This document shows, in pieces, positions 7,871 through 15,875 of a stretch of 45,910 bases of DNA. Source of the DNA: Virgisporangium ochraceum. GTDB taxonomy: Bacteria > Actinomycetota > Actinomycetes > Mycobacteriales > Micromonosporaceae. The position numbers and the translations under genes are program-made. A model generated the notes under the pieces. The model ran no database searches. It saw only the letters and a program-made list of their open reading frames with translations, and was not told where the DNA came from. The stretch covers positions 1-45,910 of the forward strand of contig NZ_BOPH01000115.1 of the NCBI RefSeq assembly GCF_016863655.1. Reading direction: 5' to 3'. The first letter of the stretch is position 1; every line of letters begins with the position of its first letter.

Positions 7871-9960
7871 CACGGCTCCGCGGCGTTCGGGACCGTGAGC
7901 GTCAGCCGGGTGCCGCCGCCCGGCCGGCGGTCCAGGGTCAGGGTTCCGCCGACGGACGCGGCGCGGTCACGCATGCCGCCGAGGCCGGCGCCGCCGCCGG
8001 CGCCCGGGCGCAGCCCGGCTCCGTCGTCGTCGACGCGCAGGTGCAGGTGGCTGTCGTGGTGCCAGAGGGCGACGTCGACCGAGGCCGCGCCGGAGTGCTT
8101 GGCCACGTTGGTCAGCGCCTCCTGGGTCACCCGGTAGACGGTGATCCCGACGGCCGCCGGGGTGTCGCCGACGGCCTCGCCGGTGAACCGGGTGGTCATG
8201 CCGGTGTCGCGGCCGAACTGGGTCACCTGCCGGTCGAGCGCGGCCACCAGGCCGAGCTGGTCGAGCGTCGGCGGGTGCAGCCCGTGCACGAGCCGCCGCA
8301 CGTCGGAGCCGGCCTGCCCGACGAGCTCGTCTATGCGCTCGAGCTCGCGGCGCAGCCACTCGGGTGCGGCGGTGCCGGCGTCGAGGCACGTCTCCACGTG
8401 CAGCCGGATCGCGGCGAGGGTCGGGCCGAGTCCGTCGTGGAGGTCGCGCTGGATGCGCCGTCGCTCCCCGTCCCGCGAGCGGGTGAGGTCACCGAGGCTG
8501 CGCCGCAGGGCGGCGGTGAGCCGGTCTGCGTGCACGACGGCGCCGGCGTGGCGGGCCAGTTGCGTGAGGGCGCGCCGGTCCGGGTCCGACCAGTCCTCGC
8601 CGCGCCGGCGGGGTGCGGCGCAGAGCACGCCGACGAGGTCGCCGGCGTGCCGGAGCGGGAGGACCAGCGTCACGCCGGCCGCGTCCAGCGCGGCGCCGAG
8701 GTCGCCGCCGATCCGCGGCAGGGGTTCCGTCGCGGCCCGGATGAGGTCGGCGGCGGCCGCGTCGACGACCCCGGTCTCCGGTCCCGCGGTGCCGCCGGTG
8801 GTGGCGGCCGGCCGCAGGACGTCGCCGTCGACCTGCCAGATCGACACGTGCGGCAGGCGCAGCGCCTGCGCGGTCGTGTCGACGACGGTCGGGAGCATCG
8901 CCGCCGGCTCCGGGGTGGTGGCGAGGCGGTCCGCGAGCCGGGCGACGACCTCGTGGGGCTCGTCGCGGTCGCCGTACAGCAGCCGGTTCACGGCGCGCTG
9001 CAGCCGTTCCCGGGCCGGCTGGAACGCCACGGCCACGAGGCCGGTCGCCACCACCGCGACCGGCCACCGCGCGCGTCCCTGCAGCAGTGCCGACAGCGTG
9101 CCGACCACCGTGACGTACCCGGCGACGACCGCGGCGGTCAGCAGCCCGTAGACCACCGTGCGCCGGATGATGACGTCGATGTCGTACAGCCGGTGACGCA
9201 GCACCGCGACGGCCACCGCGGCGCAGGTCGCGAGCATCGGCACGGCCAGCAGCAGCGCGCCCCAGACGCCGGGGACGGCCACGTTCGCCAGCCCCAGGAC
9301 GGCGAAGGGCACCCCCAGCGACAGCGCCGCGAACGCCACCCACGTGATCTGCAGGCGCACCGGCGTCGACCCGGACCGGTACCGCACCACCAGCGAGGCG
9401 ATCGCGGCGAGGACGGCCACCAGCAGCACCAGCACCGAGGCGAACAGCAGCGGTTCACCGACCGGGCCGAGCCGGCCACCCAACACGGTCCACCGGTCGA
9501 CCGGCCCGGTGCCCGCCGGTCCCGGCGTCATGAGCGTCCCGACGCAGGCCGCCGCGCCGGCGGCCAGCACCACCGGCGGCAGCACCCGCCAGCGCGGGGC
9601 GGGCACCCGGCCGTCCGGGAACAGCAGCAACAGGAACGGCGTCGACGTCACCGCGACGCACCACCCGAGGTCGCCGAGCGTGCCCAGCAGCGGCAGGGCC
9701 GGCCCCGCGCCGGCGACCATCACCACGGACCAGCCCAGCGCCGCCGTGCTCCACGGGACGGCGTAGCGCGGGTCGGCCCGGCGGGCGGTGAGCAGCACGG
9801 CCATGGCGGGGAAGCCGGCGAACCCGAGTGCCTGGACCAGCTCCGCCGCGGGTACCGGCCCGGGCCGGCGCAGCGCGGTGAGCGCGAGGGCCGCGACCAT
9901 CAGGGTCACGGCGCCCGCGCACAGCACACCGCTCGTTCGACGCCATCCGCAACGGTCCAT
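7870..9960 (-). CDS. Membrane sensor histidine kinase with GAF-like domain
   Basis: A 696-residue kinase. About ten hydrophobic helices occupy residues 10-320, including LLLLFPDGRVPAPRWRV as in the other NarX-like kinase of this window. A GAF-like region (about 360-480; LPHVSIWQVDGD, LVLPLRHAGDLVGVLCAAPRR) precedes the HisKA_3 helix with acceptor His508 in RDLHDGLGPTLAAIRL, then an ATPase domain (TQEALTNVAKHSGA, DDDGAGLRPG, GLGGMRDRA). The ATG at 9960 was preferred over a TTG 33 bases upstream (at 9993) that overlaps the preceding stop; neither has a strong ribosome site, so the start is uncertain by 11 residues. Its regulator is encoded directly downstream. Confidence 0.88.
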   Translation of the reverse strand: MDRCGWRRTSGVLCAGAVTLMVAALALTALRRPGPVPAAELVQALGFAGFPAMAVLLTARRADPRYAVPWSTAALGWSVVMVAGAGPALPLLGTLGDLGWCVAVTSTPFLLLLFPDGRVPAPRWRVLPPVVLAAGAAACVGTLMTPGPAGTGPVDRWTVLGGRLGPVGEPLLFASVLVLLVAVLAAIASLVVRYRSGSTPVRLQITWVAFAALSLGVPFAVLGLANVAVPGVWGALLLAVPMLATCAAVAVAVLRHRLYDIDVIIRRTVVYGLLTAAVVAGYVTVVGTLSALLQGRARWPVAVVATGLVAVAFQPARERLQRAVNRLLYGDRDEPHEVVARLADRLATTPEPAAMLPTVVDTTAQALRLPHVSIWQVDGDVLRPAATTGGTAGPETGVVDAAAADLIRAATEPLPRIGGDLGAALDAAGVTLVLPLRHAGDLVGVLCAAPRRRGEDWSDPDRRALTQLARHAGAVVHADRLTAALRRSLGDLTRSRDGERRRIQRDLHDGLGPTLAAIRLHVETCLDAGTAAPEWLRRELERIDELVGQAGSDVRRLVHGLHPPTLDQLGLVAALDRQVTQFGRDTGMTTRFTGEAVGDTPAAVGITVYRVTQEALTNVAKHSGAASVDVALWHHDSHLHLRVDDDGAGLRPGAGGGAGLGGMRDRAASVGGTLTLDRRPGGGTRLTLTVPNAAEP

Positions 9961-9989
9961 GTCGCCGTCCCGCGTGTCCAGGGCTTCCG

Positions 9990-10562
9990 TCAATGTACCC
10001 GCGGCTCGACGCGTCGCCGCGCGGTCCGCAGCCGCTCGACCGCGAGCAGCCCGGTTCCGAGGTACACCGGGATCTCCGCGAGCGCCGCGTGCACGGGGAA
10101 CCAGCCGAGGGCGTCCAGCGCCACGACCACCAGGATCATCGGGGACCCGGCGCCCAGCAGGGCGGCGCCCACGCGGTCACATCGGGTCTTCCGCCACAAC
10201 GCGACGGCGGCCCACGTCCCCGTGCCGAACATGCCGAGAAAACACAGCCCCGCCACGGGTTCCAGGACGTCCAACCGGTCGGCGAGGCCGGGTACCGACA
10301 GCACCGCGAACACCGCGAGCAGCGTCGTGAACGTCGTCAGCGCCACCCGTCCCGACCGGCTCGACGCGGCCCGGTACCGGCCGAGCACGGCCAGGGCGCC
10401 CACCGCCATGAGCGCGAAGCCGACCGCGTGCGCCGCGTCGGCCAGGGTCCCGTGGTGCGCCACCAGGTCGCCGCCTGTCGCGTAGTCGACACCGGCCACC
10501 ACCGACACCAGCACGCCGCCGACGGCTCCGGCCACCGCCGCGGCGGAACTGTCCACCGTCAT
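9990..10562 (-). CDS. Predicted membrane protein
   Basis: A 190-residue protein with about six hydrophobic segments (AAAVAGAVGGVLVSVVAGV, AVGFALMAVGALAVLG, VALTTFTTLLAVFAVLSV, VAGLCFLGMFGTGTWAAVAL, AALLGAGSPMILVVVAL, then VYLGTGLLAVERL). No known catalytic motif. The ATG at 10562 is chosen because GGGAGGAG precedes it and the extra upstream frame is not membrane-like. It sits immediately upstream of the kinase-regulator pair on the same strand, about 30 bases before the kinase ATG, so it is probably first gene of a three-gene operon and may be an accessory sensor or output. Function unknown. Confidence 0.78.
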   Translation of the reverse strand: MTVDSSAAAVAGAVGGVLVSVVAGVDYATGGDLVAHHGTLADAAHAVGFALMAVGALAVLGRYRAASSRSGRVALTTFTTLLAVFAVLSVPGLADRLDVLEPVAGLCFLGMFGTGTWAAVALWRKTRCDRVGAALLGAGSPMILVVVALDALGWFPVHAALAEIPVYLGTGLLAVERLRTARRRVEPRVH

Positions 10563-10698
10563 CGCAGCACTCCTCCCGTACGGGCCGGGTCCACCCCGGA
10601 ACCGACGGAAGCCAGTGGGCCACGACGACCGGTCGTGCGTCATGAGTGCACGCACGCATCTGCGCCCCTACCTCGACCCGTGCGTCGCCACCCGACGA

Positions 10699-10730
10699 CG
10701 AAGCCACCGCCGGGACCGGCGGTGGCTTCG
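10699..10730. terminator. Hairpin terminator after small exported protein gene
   Basis: A perfect 15-bp inverted repeat, CGAAGCCACCGCCGG with CCGGCGGTGGCTTCG, separated by two bases (practically a 14-bp stem with a 4-base loop). It begins 9 bases past the stop of the minus-strand gene at 10739-10987. Confidence 0.8.
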
Positions 10731-10738
10731 CACGTCAA

Positions 10739-10987
10739 TCAGTAGGTGAACGTCCAGAGGAAGTAGAAGCCCGGGTTGTTCGGGTTGTACACGCGGTACT
10801 CGCAGTAGTACCAGCTCCACTGGCCGGTCTGTACCCCTTCACTGCCGTAGCTGTTGCAGAACTGGCCGTCGTAGTAGACGCCGCGCAGGGTGCCGCCCGG
10901 CGGGTCGGCCGCGGCCGGGGTCGCGGTGGTTCCGAGCAGCCCGACCACGGCCAGGGCGACCGCCGCCGCCCATCTGCGTGCGCGCAT
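10739..10987 (-). CDS. Small exported aromatic-rich protein
   Basis: An 82-residue protein with a classical Sec signal peptide: positive start MRARRW, hydrophobic core AAAVALAVVGLLG, then a cleavage site after PAAA at about residue 27. The mature ~55-residue part is rich in Tyr, Trp, Phe and Asn (GQWSWYYCEYRVYNPNNPGF) and has two Cys (in QFCNSYG and YYCEYR) that could form one disulfide. It would be a very small secreted protein. A strong hairpin follows the stop. The region upstream (10988-11125) should hold its promoter. No family was recognised; possible roles such as secreted signal, inhibitor or wall-associated peptide are speculation. Confidence 0.75.
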   Translation of the reverse strand: MRARRWAAAVALAVVGLLGTTATPAAADPPGGTLRGVYYDGQFCNSYGSEGVQTGQWSWYYCEYRVYNPNNPGFYFLWTFTY

Positions 10988-11125
10988 GAGAGCTCCCTCC
11001 GTTCACCGTCCACAGTGCACGGACTCCCCGTCGAGCCGGGACACCGGAACGCGAAAGACATCGAAGAACGTGGAAGAATGGTCACATCGATCCGGCGGCC
11101 GGGGATCGACTGAACGGCCCACCGT

Positions 11126-12379
11126 TCACTCGAAAAGTTTCCGGCCCCAGTAGTCGTCGGCGGCGGTCACGCCGGGTGGCACGGCGAACAGCCCGCTCGA
11201 GACGTGCCGGATGTACTCGTTCATCACGTCCTGGCGGGCCAGCGCCTGCTGCACGGGCACGAACTGGCGGCGCGGGTCGCGCTGGTAGGAGATGAAGAAC
11301 AGGCCCGCGTTGAGCCGGCCGAAGCCGTCGGACCCGTCGACGAAGTTGTACCCGCGCCGCAGCATCCGCGCGCCGTTGTGGTTGGTGTGGTGGGCCAGCC
11401 GCGCGTGCGCCACCTCGGGGATCATCGGCTCACCGTCGTCGCCGCGGATGGTGAAGTCGGGTTCGTCGTGCTCGTTCGGCAATCCGAGCGGCGCGCCGAC
11501 GCCCTTCGACCGGCCGACGATCGCCTCCTGCTCGGCCAGCGGCGTGCGGTCCCAGGTCTCGATCAGCATCCGGATCTTCCGCGACACCAGGTAGCTGCCG
11601 CCGGCCATCCACTCGGGACCGTCGCCGGGAGCCACCCACAGCTGCTCGTCGAGCAGCGGGCCGTCCTCCTCCTTGAGGTTGGCCGTGCCGTCCTTGAACC
11701 CGAACAGGTTGCGTGGCGTGGTCTGCGTCGTCGAGGTCACCGACGTGCGTCCGAACCCCAGCTGTGACCAGCGGACGCTGACCACCCCCATGCCCAGGCG
11801 GGCCAGGTTGCGCACGGCGTGCACGGCCACCTGCGGGTCGTTGGCGCACGCCTGCACGCACAGGTCGCCACCCGAGATCGCCGGGTCGAGCTGGTCACCG
11901 GGGAACTTCGGAAGCTCGGCCAGCGCCGCGGGCGTGCGTCCCGCGAGCCCGAACCGGTCGCGGCCCTGCGCGTCACGGAACAGGCCCGCGCCGAACCCGA
12001 CGGTGACCGTCAACCCGGCCGCCGGCAGGTCGAGCGCCTCGCCGGTGTCCTCCGGCGGCGCCCACGCCGGGCCGCGGACCGCGCCGAGCGCACCGGCTTC
12101 GAGGCCGGCGGTCATGCGCGCGGTCGCGGCGGTCCAGTTCTGCAGCAGCTCGACGAGCTTCGCCCGGTCGGTCGTGACCACGTCGAACGCCACGAAGTGC
12201 AGGTGGTCCTGCATCGCGGTGGTGATGCCGGCCTGGTGCGGGCCGTAGAACGCGACCGGGTCGGCCGGGCCGGCGGACGCGGCGGGCCGGTCGTCGTCGC
12301 GGGACAGGGCGACGGCGCCGAGGGCGGCCGCACCCAGTGCGCCCGCCCCGGCGAGGCCGATGGCCTTCCGACGGTCCAT
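11126..12379 (-). CDS. efeB: Dyp-type heme peroxidase, iron-uptake component EfeB
   Basis: A 417-residue Dyp-type peroxidase that takes part in iron (possibly heme-iron) acquisition with EfeU and EfeO. The N-terminus MDRRKAIGLAGAGALGAAA is a Tat-like signal with a twin arginine, giving export of the folded heme protein. Dyp markers: FGFKDGTANL (the GxxDG motif with the distal Asp), the distal-side Arg region later, and ARLAHHTNHNG where the proximal heme His is expected. The ATG at 12379 overlaps the efeO stop (TAATG), so translation is coupled. Length and order match efeUOB operons of Gram-positive bacteria. Confidence 0.94.
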   Translation of the reverse strand: MDRRKAIGLAGAGALGAAALGAVALSRDDDRPAASAGPADPVAFYGPHQAGITTAMQDHLHFVAFDVVTTDRAKLVELLQNWTAATARMTAGLEAGALGAVRGPAWAPPEDTGEALDLPAAGLTVTVGFGAGLFRDAQGRDRFGLAGRTPAALAELPKFPGDQLDPAISGGDLCVQACANDPQVAVHAVRNLARLGMGVVSVRWSQLGFGRTSVTSTTQTTPRNLFGFKDGTANLKEEDGPLLDEQLWVAPGDGPEWMAGGSYLVSRKIRMLIETWDRTPLAEQEAIVGRSKGVGAPLGLPNEHDEPDFTIRGDDGEPMIPEVAHARLAHHTNHNGARMLRRGYNFVDGSDGFGRLNAGLFFISYQRDPRRQFVPVQQALARQDVMNEYIRHVSSGLFAVPPGVTAADDYWGRKLFE

Positions 12380-13494
12380 TACTTTTGCGCCACCACCGCG
12401 GCGACCTTGCTGATCGGCTCGCTCAACGCGTTGATCGTGTCGGTCAGCTCCTTGAGGTCGGCCTCGGTCAGCTCGGTGTAGAGCTTCCAACCCTCGCCCT
12501 TGCGGTGCTTGTCGAGCGCGGCCTCGGCGGCGGCGAACTTCTCGTCGAGCGTCTTCGCGAGGGCCGGGTCGCGGTCGTCGAGCACCGGGCGCAGCGCCGC
12601 GACGGCGGCCTTGGAGCCTTCCAGGTTGGCGCGGAAGTCCCACAGGTCGGTGTGCGAGAAGATGTCCTCCTCGCCGGTGATCTTCCCGCTGGCGACCTCG
12701 TCGAGCAGCTCCTTGGCGCCGTTGGCCAGCTGCAGCGGGGAGAGCTTCTCGCTGTTGGCGAGGTCGACGATCTTCTGCACGTCGGCGAGGAGCTTGTCGG
12801 CGACCGGGCCGCTCTGCGACACGTCGTTGGTGACCCAGAGGTCCTTCTCCAGCTTGTGGAAGCCGGTGAACTCGGTGCCCGGCTCCAGGTCGGCCTCGCG
12901 TCCGTCGATCAGCGGGTCGAGGTCACCGAAGATCTCGGCGACCGGCTCGATCCGCTCCCAGTACGTGCGGGCGACCGGGAACAGCGCCTTGGCCTTCTCC
13001 TTGTCGCCGGCCTTGACCGCGTCGACGAACTCCTTCGTCTTGACGATCAGCGTCGCGGTCTGGCTCTTGACGTACCGCTGGTAGTTCTCGGCGGCGGCGG
13101 CCAGCTTGGCGTCGTCGGTGAGCGGCTTCGCCTCGCCGGTGACCGTGAACGCGCCCCGGATGCCCTTGCCGCTCATGCCCGGCTTGCACGCGGTCTCGTA
13201 GGTGCCGGCCGGCAGTTCGACGATCAGGTCGCGGCTGAGGCCGGGCACGATGTTCTCGACCTCGCTCATCACCCGGTCGCCGGCGGCGTACACGTAGAAC
13301 TCGGTGACCTTCGAGCCCTTGTTGCTGACGGCGAACGTCACCGTGCCTGCGGCCGCCTCGGTGCGGCCGACCTTGCACTCGGTGTCGGTGGCGGTCACCT
13401 CGATCTTGCCGCCGGCCTCGGGTTCGTCGTCGCCGCCGCAGGCGACGAGGCCCGCCGCCAGCACCACGACCGCGCCGATGGTCAGTGTTCGCAT
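12379..13494 (-). CDS. efeO: Iron uptake lipoprotein EfeO (cupredoxin + M75)
   Basis: A 371-residue extracellular lipoprotein. The signal ends in a lipobox, AAGLVACGGDD, with the Cys at about residue 19. Residues about 30-120 are a cupredoxin-like domain (KIEVTATDTECKVG, AGTVTFAVSNKG, ETACKPGM). The rest is an imelysin/M75 helical domain with the HxxE motif in GFHKLEKDLW. Together these bind and oxidise/deliver iron to EfeU. GGAG precedes the ATG. The gene lies 8 bases after the efeU stop and overlaps efeB by one base. Confidence 0.94.
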   Translation of the reverse strand: MRTLTIGAVVVLAAGLVACGGDDEPEAGGKIEVTATDTECKVGRTEAAAGTVTFAVSNKGSKVTEFYVYAAGDRVMSEVENIVPGLSRDLIVELPAGTYETACKPGMSGKGIRGAFTVTGEAKPLTDDAKLAAAAENYQRYVKSQTATLIVKTKEFVDAVKAGDKEKAKALFPVARTYWERIEPVAEIFGDLDPLIDGREADLEPGTEFTGFHKLEKDLWVTNDVSQSGPVADKLLADVQKIVDLANSEKLSPLQLANGAKELLDEVASGKITGEEDIFSHTDLWDFRANLEGSKAAVAALRPVLDDRDPALAKTLDEKFAAAEAALDKHRKGEGWKLYTELTEADLKELTDTINALSEPISKVAAVVAQK

Positions 13495-13501
13495 GATGCT
13501 C

Positions 13502-14362
13502 CTATTCCGGGGTCGGCGCGGCGGGCGCCGGGGTCGCTGTGGTCGCTGTTGTCGGCGCGGCGGCGGGCCGTTGCGGCAGAAGGAAAAGCACCAGGACCGG
13601 GACCGCGTACGCCACCCAGGCGACGACCTCGAGCACGCTGGCGGAGGGTGTGATGTTGAACATGCCGGTGAGCAGCGCCGAGTACCACGCGTCGGGGGCC
13701 CAGACGCCTCTGAAGTCGTAGGCGAGGTCGTTGAGACCGGGCAGCGCGCCGGCCTCCTGGAAGTCGTGCACGCCGTACTTGAGGATGCCGGCGGCCACCA
13801 GGACGAGCAGCACCCCGGTCCACGTGAAGAACTTCCCGAGGTTGACGCGCACCGCCCCCGCGTACATCACCACGCCGATGACCACGGCGGTGGCGATGCC
13901 ACCGATGATCGCCAGCAGCGGTCCCGCCGACGAGGTGGCGCCCTGCACCGCCGAGAAGAACAGCAGCGCCGTCTCCAGGCCCTCGCGCGCGACGGACAGG
14001 AACGCCATCACCACCACGGCGACCGGGCCCATCCTGATCGCTTCGGCGAGCTTTCCGCGCAGGTCACCGGCGATGCGGCGGGCCATGCGGCGCATCCAGA
14101 AGATCATCCAGGTGACGAAGCACACGGCGGCCACGGAGGCGACCGCCTCGAACAGTTCGCCCTGTTCGAAGGTCAGGTGCGCGCTGGTGTAGGTGAGCAG
14201 GGCGCCGAAGCCGACCGACAGCGCGACCGCCGCCGCGACCCCGGCCCACACGTACCGGAGGTAGCCGCGCTGCCCGCTCTTGACGAGGAACGCCACCAGG
14301 ATGCTGACCACGAGGGTGGCCTCGAGGCCCTCCCGCAGCCCGATGAGGTAGCTGGCTGTCAC
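13502..14362 (-). CDS. efeU: Iron permease EfeU (FTR1 family)
   Basis: A 286-residue, roughly seven-helix permease of the OFeT/FTR1 family. The two iron-binding REGLE motifs are present: GLREGLEATLVV in helix 1 and VAREGLETALLF in helix 4. The C-terminus is a Pro/Ala/Thr-rich tail (AAAPTTATTATPAPAAPTPE). Translation starts at GTG 14362; no in-frame ATG is available and the first REGLE sits at its usual distance from the start. First gene of efeUOB; an iron box lies about 35 bases upstream, so expression should be de-repressed in low iron. Confidence 0.94.
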   Translation of the reverse strand: MTASYLIGLREGLEATLVVSILVAFLVKSGQRGYLRYVWAGVAAAVALSVGFGALLTYTSAHLTFEQGELFEAVASVAAVCFVTWMIFWMRRMARRIAGDLRGKLAEAIRMGPVAVVVMAFLSVAREGLETALLFFSAVQGATSSAGPLLAIIGGIATAVVIGVVMYAGAVRVNLGKFFTWTGVLLVLVAAGILKYGVHDFQEAGALPGLNDLAYDFRGVWAPDAWYSALLTGMFNITPSASVLEVVAWVAYAVPVLVLFLLPQRPAAAPTTATTATPAPAAPTPE

Positions 14363-14396
14363 CGCTGTCGATCCATCTTCTATCGACGAATAAAAC

Positions 14397-14415
14397 TTAG
14401 GTCAGCCATACCTTA
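14397..14415. promoter_or_regulatory. IdeR/DtxR-like iron box upstream of efeU
   Basis: TTAGGTCAGCCATACCTTA matches the 19-bp IdeR/DtxR consensus TTAGGTTAGSCTAACCTAA at 15 of 19 positions, with both outer half-sites nearly intact. It lies 35 bases upstream of the efeU GTG, in an unusually A/T-rich stretch (14381-14400) that would hold the promoter. Iron-loaded IdeR/DtxR would repress the operon; consensus from established knowledge, site from the sequence. Confidence 0.8.
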
Positions 14416-14459
14416 GCTGCGGGCTCGCGGACGTCAAGTTCCCGGGCCGGCGGGCCGGG

Positions 14460-15356
14460 TCAGCGGGCCGCGAGGGTCAGCAGCTCGACCAGGTCGTAGA
14501 CGGCCTCGCCGGTCCATGCCAGGGTGAACGCCGCCACGCCGGCCGGCAGCACGGCGAGCGCCCACAGGTTCGTCCGGGCGCCCGGGCGCAGCAGCGCCGC
14601 GACCCGGCGGGGCACGACCCCACCGGGCGTCGCGGCGTTCAGGCCGTGCGCGTTCCCCGTGGACGCGAGCGCGGCCGCCCCGATCGCCTCCGCGACCGTG
14701 CGCCGGCTCCCGGTCTGCCGCGCCGCCGCCTCGTCGGCGGCCCGCTCGACCAGGTAGTCGACCTGGCGGGCCACCCACCGCAGGGCGGGGTGGGCCGCCG
14801 CGGCGAGGTCGGCGAGGAGCACGAGGCGGTGGTGCCGGCCGGTCAGGTGGGCGCGCTCGTGGGCGAGGAGCGCGTCGAGGTGACGGTCGGAGAGCAGGTC
14901 GCGCATGCCGGTGGTCACCACGACGTGACCCGGGCGGCCCGGCACGGCGAACGCCTGCGGCACCCCGTCGGCGACGACCAGCACGCCGTCGGTGCTCGGG
15001 AACTCGACCCGGGCGCGGGCGAGGGTCCGCCGGTGCACCGTCCAGCGCCGGCCGACCGACACTCCCGCGGCCACCAGCAGCACGACGCTCAGCCAGACCA
15101 CCCACGGCACCCGGGCGGTGTCGGCCGCGACGATCCGCGTCGACCAGCCGAACGCGCGTCCCACCGCCGGGATCTCGGCGGCCGCGACCACCGCGAACAC
15201 CGCGAGGTTCACCACGCTGGACGCGGCCGCCGCCGCGGCCGACCAGGCCAGCACGACCGCCGACTGCGCCGGTGCGATGCGCCCGGCGACCAGCCACACC
15301 AGGGCCACGAACAGAGGCGGTGCCACCACCACCGACACGAGGAAGTGATCGAACAT
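14460..15356 (-). CDS. M56-family (BlaR1/MecR1-like) membrane metallopeptidase
   Basis: A 298-residue integral membrane protein with helices near residues 5-30, 35-60 and 80-100, then a gluzincin-type protease core: HExxH as H166-E-R-A-H170 in LLAHERAHLTGRHH, and a downstream ERAADEAAARQ supplying the third zinc ligand. A final helix follows (LAVLPAGVAAFTLAW). Unlike BlaR1/MecR1 it lacks a C-terminal penicillin-sensing domain. It is divergent from a BlaI-type repressor gene only 29 bases away, the classic arrangement in which the protease inactivates the repressor. GGAGAGG precedes the ATG. Confidence 0.9.
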   Translation of the reverse strand: MFDHFLVSVVVAPPLFVALVWLVAGRIAPAQSAVVLAWSAAAAAASSVVNLAVFAVVAAAEIPAVGRAFGWSTRIVAADTARVPWVVWLSVVLLVAAGVSVGRRWTVHRRTLARARVEFPSTDGVLVVADGVPQAFAVPGRPGHVVVTTGMRDLLSDRHLDALLAHERAHLTGRHHRLVLLADLAAAAHPALRWVARQVDYLVERAADEAAARQTGSRRTVAEAIGAAALASTGNAHGLNAATPGGVVPRRVAALLRPGARTNLWALAVLPAGVAAFTLAWTGEAVYDLVELLTLAAR

Positions 15357-15385
15357 GCCTCTCCGTTCCCGATACAGTCGGCGCG

Positions 15386-15781
15386 ATGAGCGCGACGAAC
15401 GGTCCCGCCGCCCCGGGCTTCCCCGGTCGGCGACGGCCGGGTGAGCTGGAGGCCCGGATCGTCACGATCCTCGCCGAGGCCGCGGTGCCGCTGACGCCCG
15501 CCGAGGTCCGCGACCGGCTGGGCCCCTCCGGGGCGCGCTCGTACAGCACCGTCGTGACCACGCTGACCCGACTGTATGAGAGGGGTGCCGCCACCCGCCA
15601 TCGCGACGGGCGTGCGTTCCGTTACGGCGCGGTGAGCAACGCCGCGGGCCTGGTGGCCGACCGGATGGGCCGCCTCCTCGACGGCGAGCCCGACCGCGCC
15701 TCGGTGCTCCGCCGTTTCGTCACCCACCTCGACGACCGCGACGAGCGGCTCCTGCGCGACCTCCTCCGCGAGGACCCCTGA
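15386..15781 (+). CDS. BlaI/MecI/CopY-family winged-helix repressor
   Basis: A 131-residue repressor. The winged helix spans about residues 15-85: GELEARIVTILAEAAVPLTPAEVRDRL, then SYSTVVTTLTRLYERGAATRH and RAFRYGAV. The C-terminal part (VLRRFVTHLDDRDERLLRDLL) is the dimerisation/protease-susceptible region. The ATG at 15386 lies only 29 bases from the divergent M56 gene start and has no clear ribosome site; TACAGT 7 bases before the start could be a -10 element of a leaderless transcript. It likely represses itself and the M56 gene. Confidence 0.9.
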   Translation: MSATNGPAAPGFPGRRRPGELEARIVTILAEAAVPLTPAEVRDRLGPSGARSYSTVVTTLTRLYERGAATRHRDGRAFRYGAVSNAAGLVADRMGRLLDGEPDRASVLRRFVTHLDDRDERLLRDLLREDP

Positions 15782-15807
15782 CCGCATCACGGGCCACTGC
15801 CGGTGTA

Positions 15808-15870
15808 CGACTTCCGGGCACGGAAGTACCTCTCGGTCGGTCCTCGAGGTTCATCCGTGCCCGGAAGTCG
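15808..15870. repeat. Long hairpin element between convergent genes
   Basis: A perfect 17-bp inverted repeat (15808-15824 and 15854-15870; arm CGACTTCCGGGCACGGA) flanks a 29-base spacer. The spacer contains a further 5-bp pair (ACCTC 15828-15832 with GAGGT 15846-15850), so the whole 63 bases can fold into a long bulged hairpin. It lies between the BlaI gene and the convergent membrane protein gene and can terminate both. It is larger than a simple terminator; see the findings on similar elements at 24034 and 28313. Confidence 0.75.
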
Positions 15871-15875
15871 GGCCG

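Noticed and set aside
9961..9993. TTG start at 9993 for the second kinase
   Set aside because: It overlaps the previous stop by TTGA but has no ribosome site and adds 11 polar residues; ATG 9960 directly precedes the first membrane helix. Kept only as an alternative.
8041..10485. Long plus-strand frame opposite the second kinase
   Set aside because: Antisense shadow; no plausible protein features.
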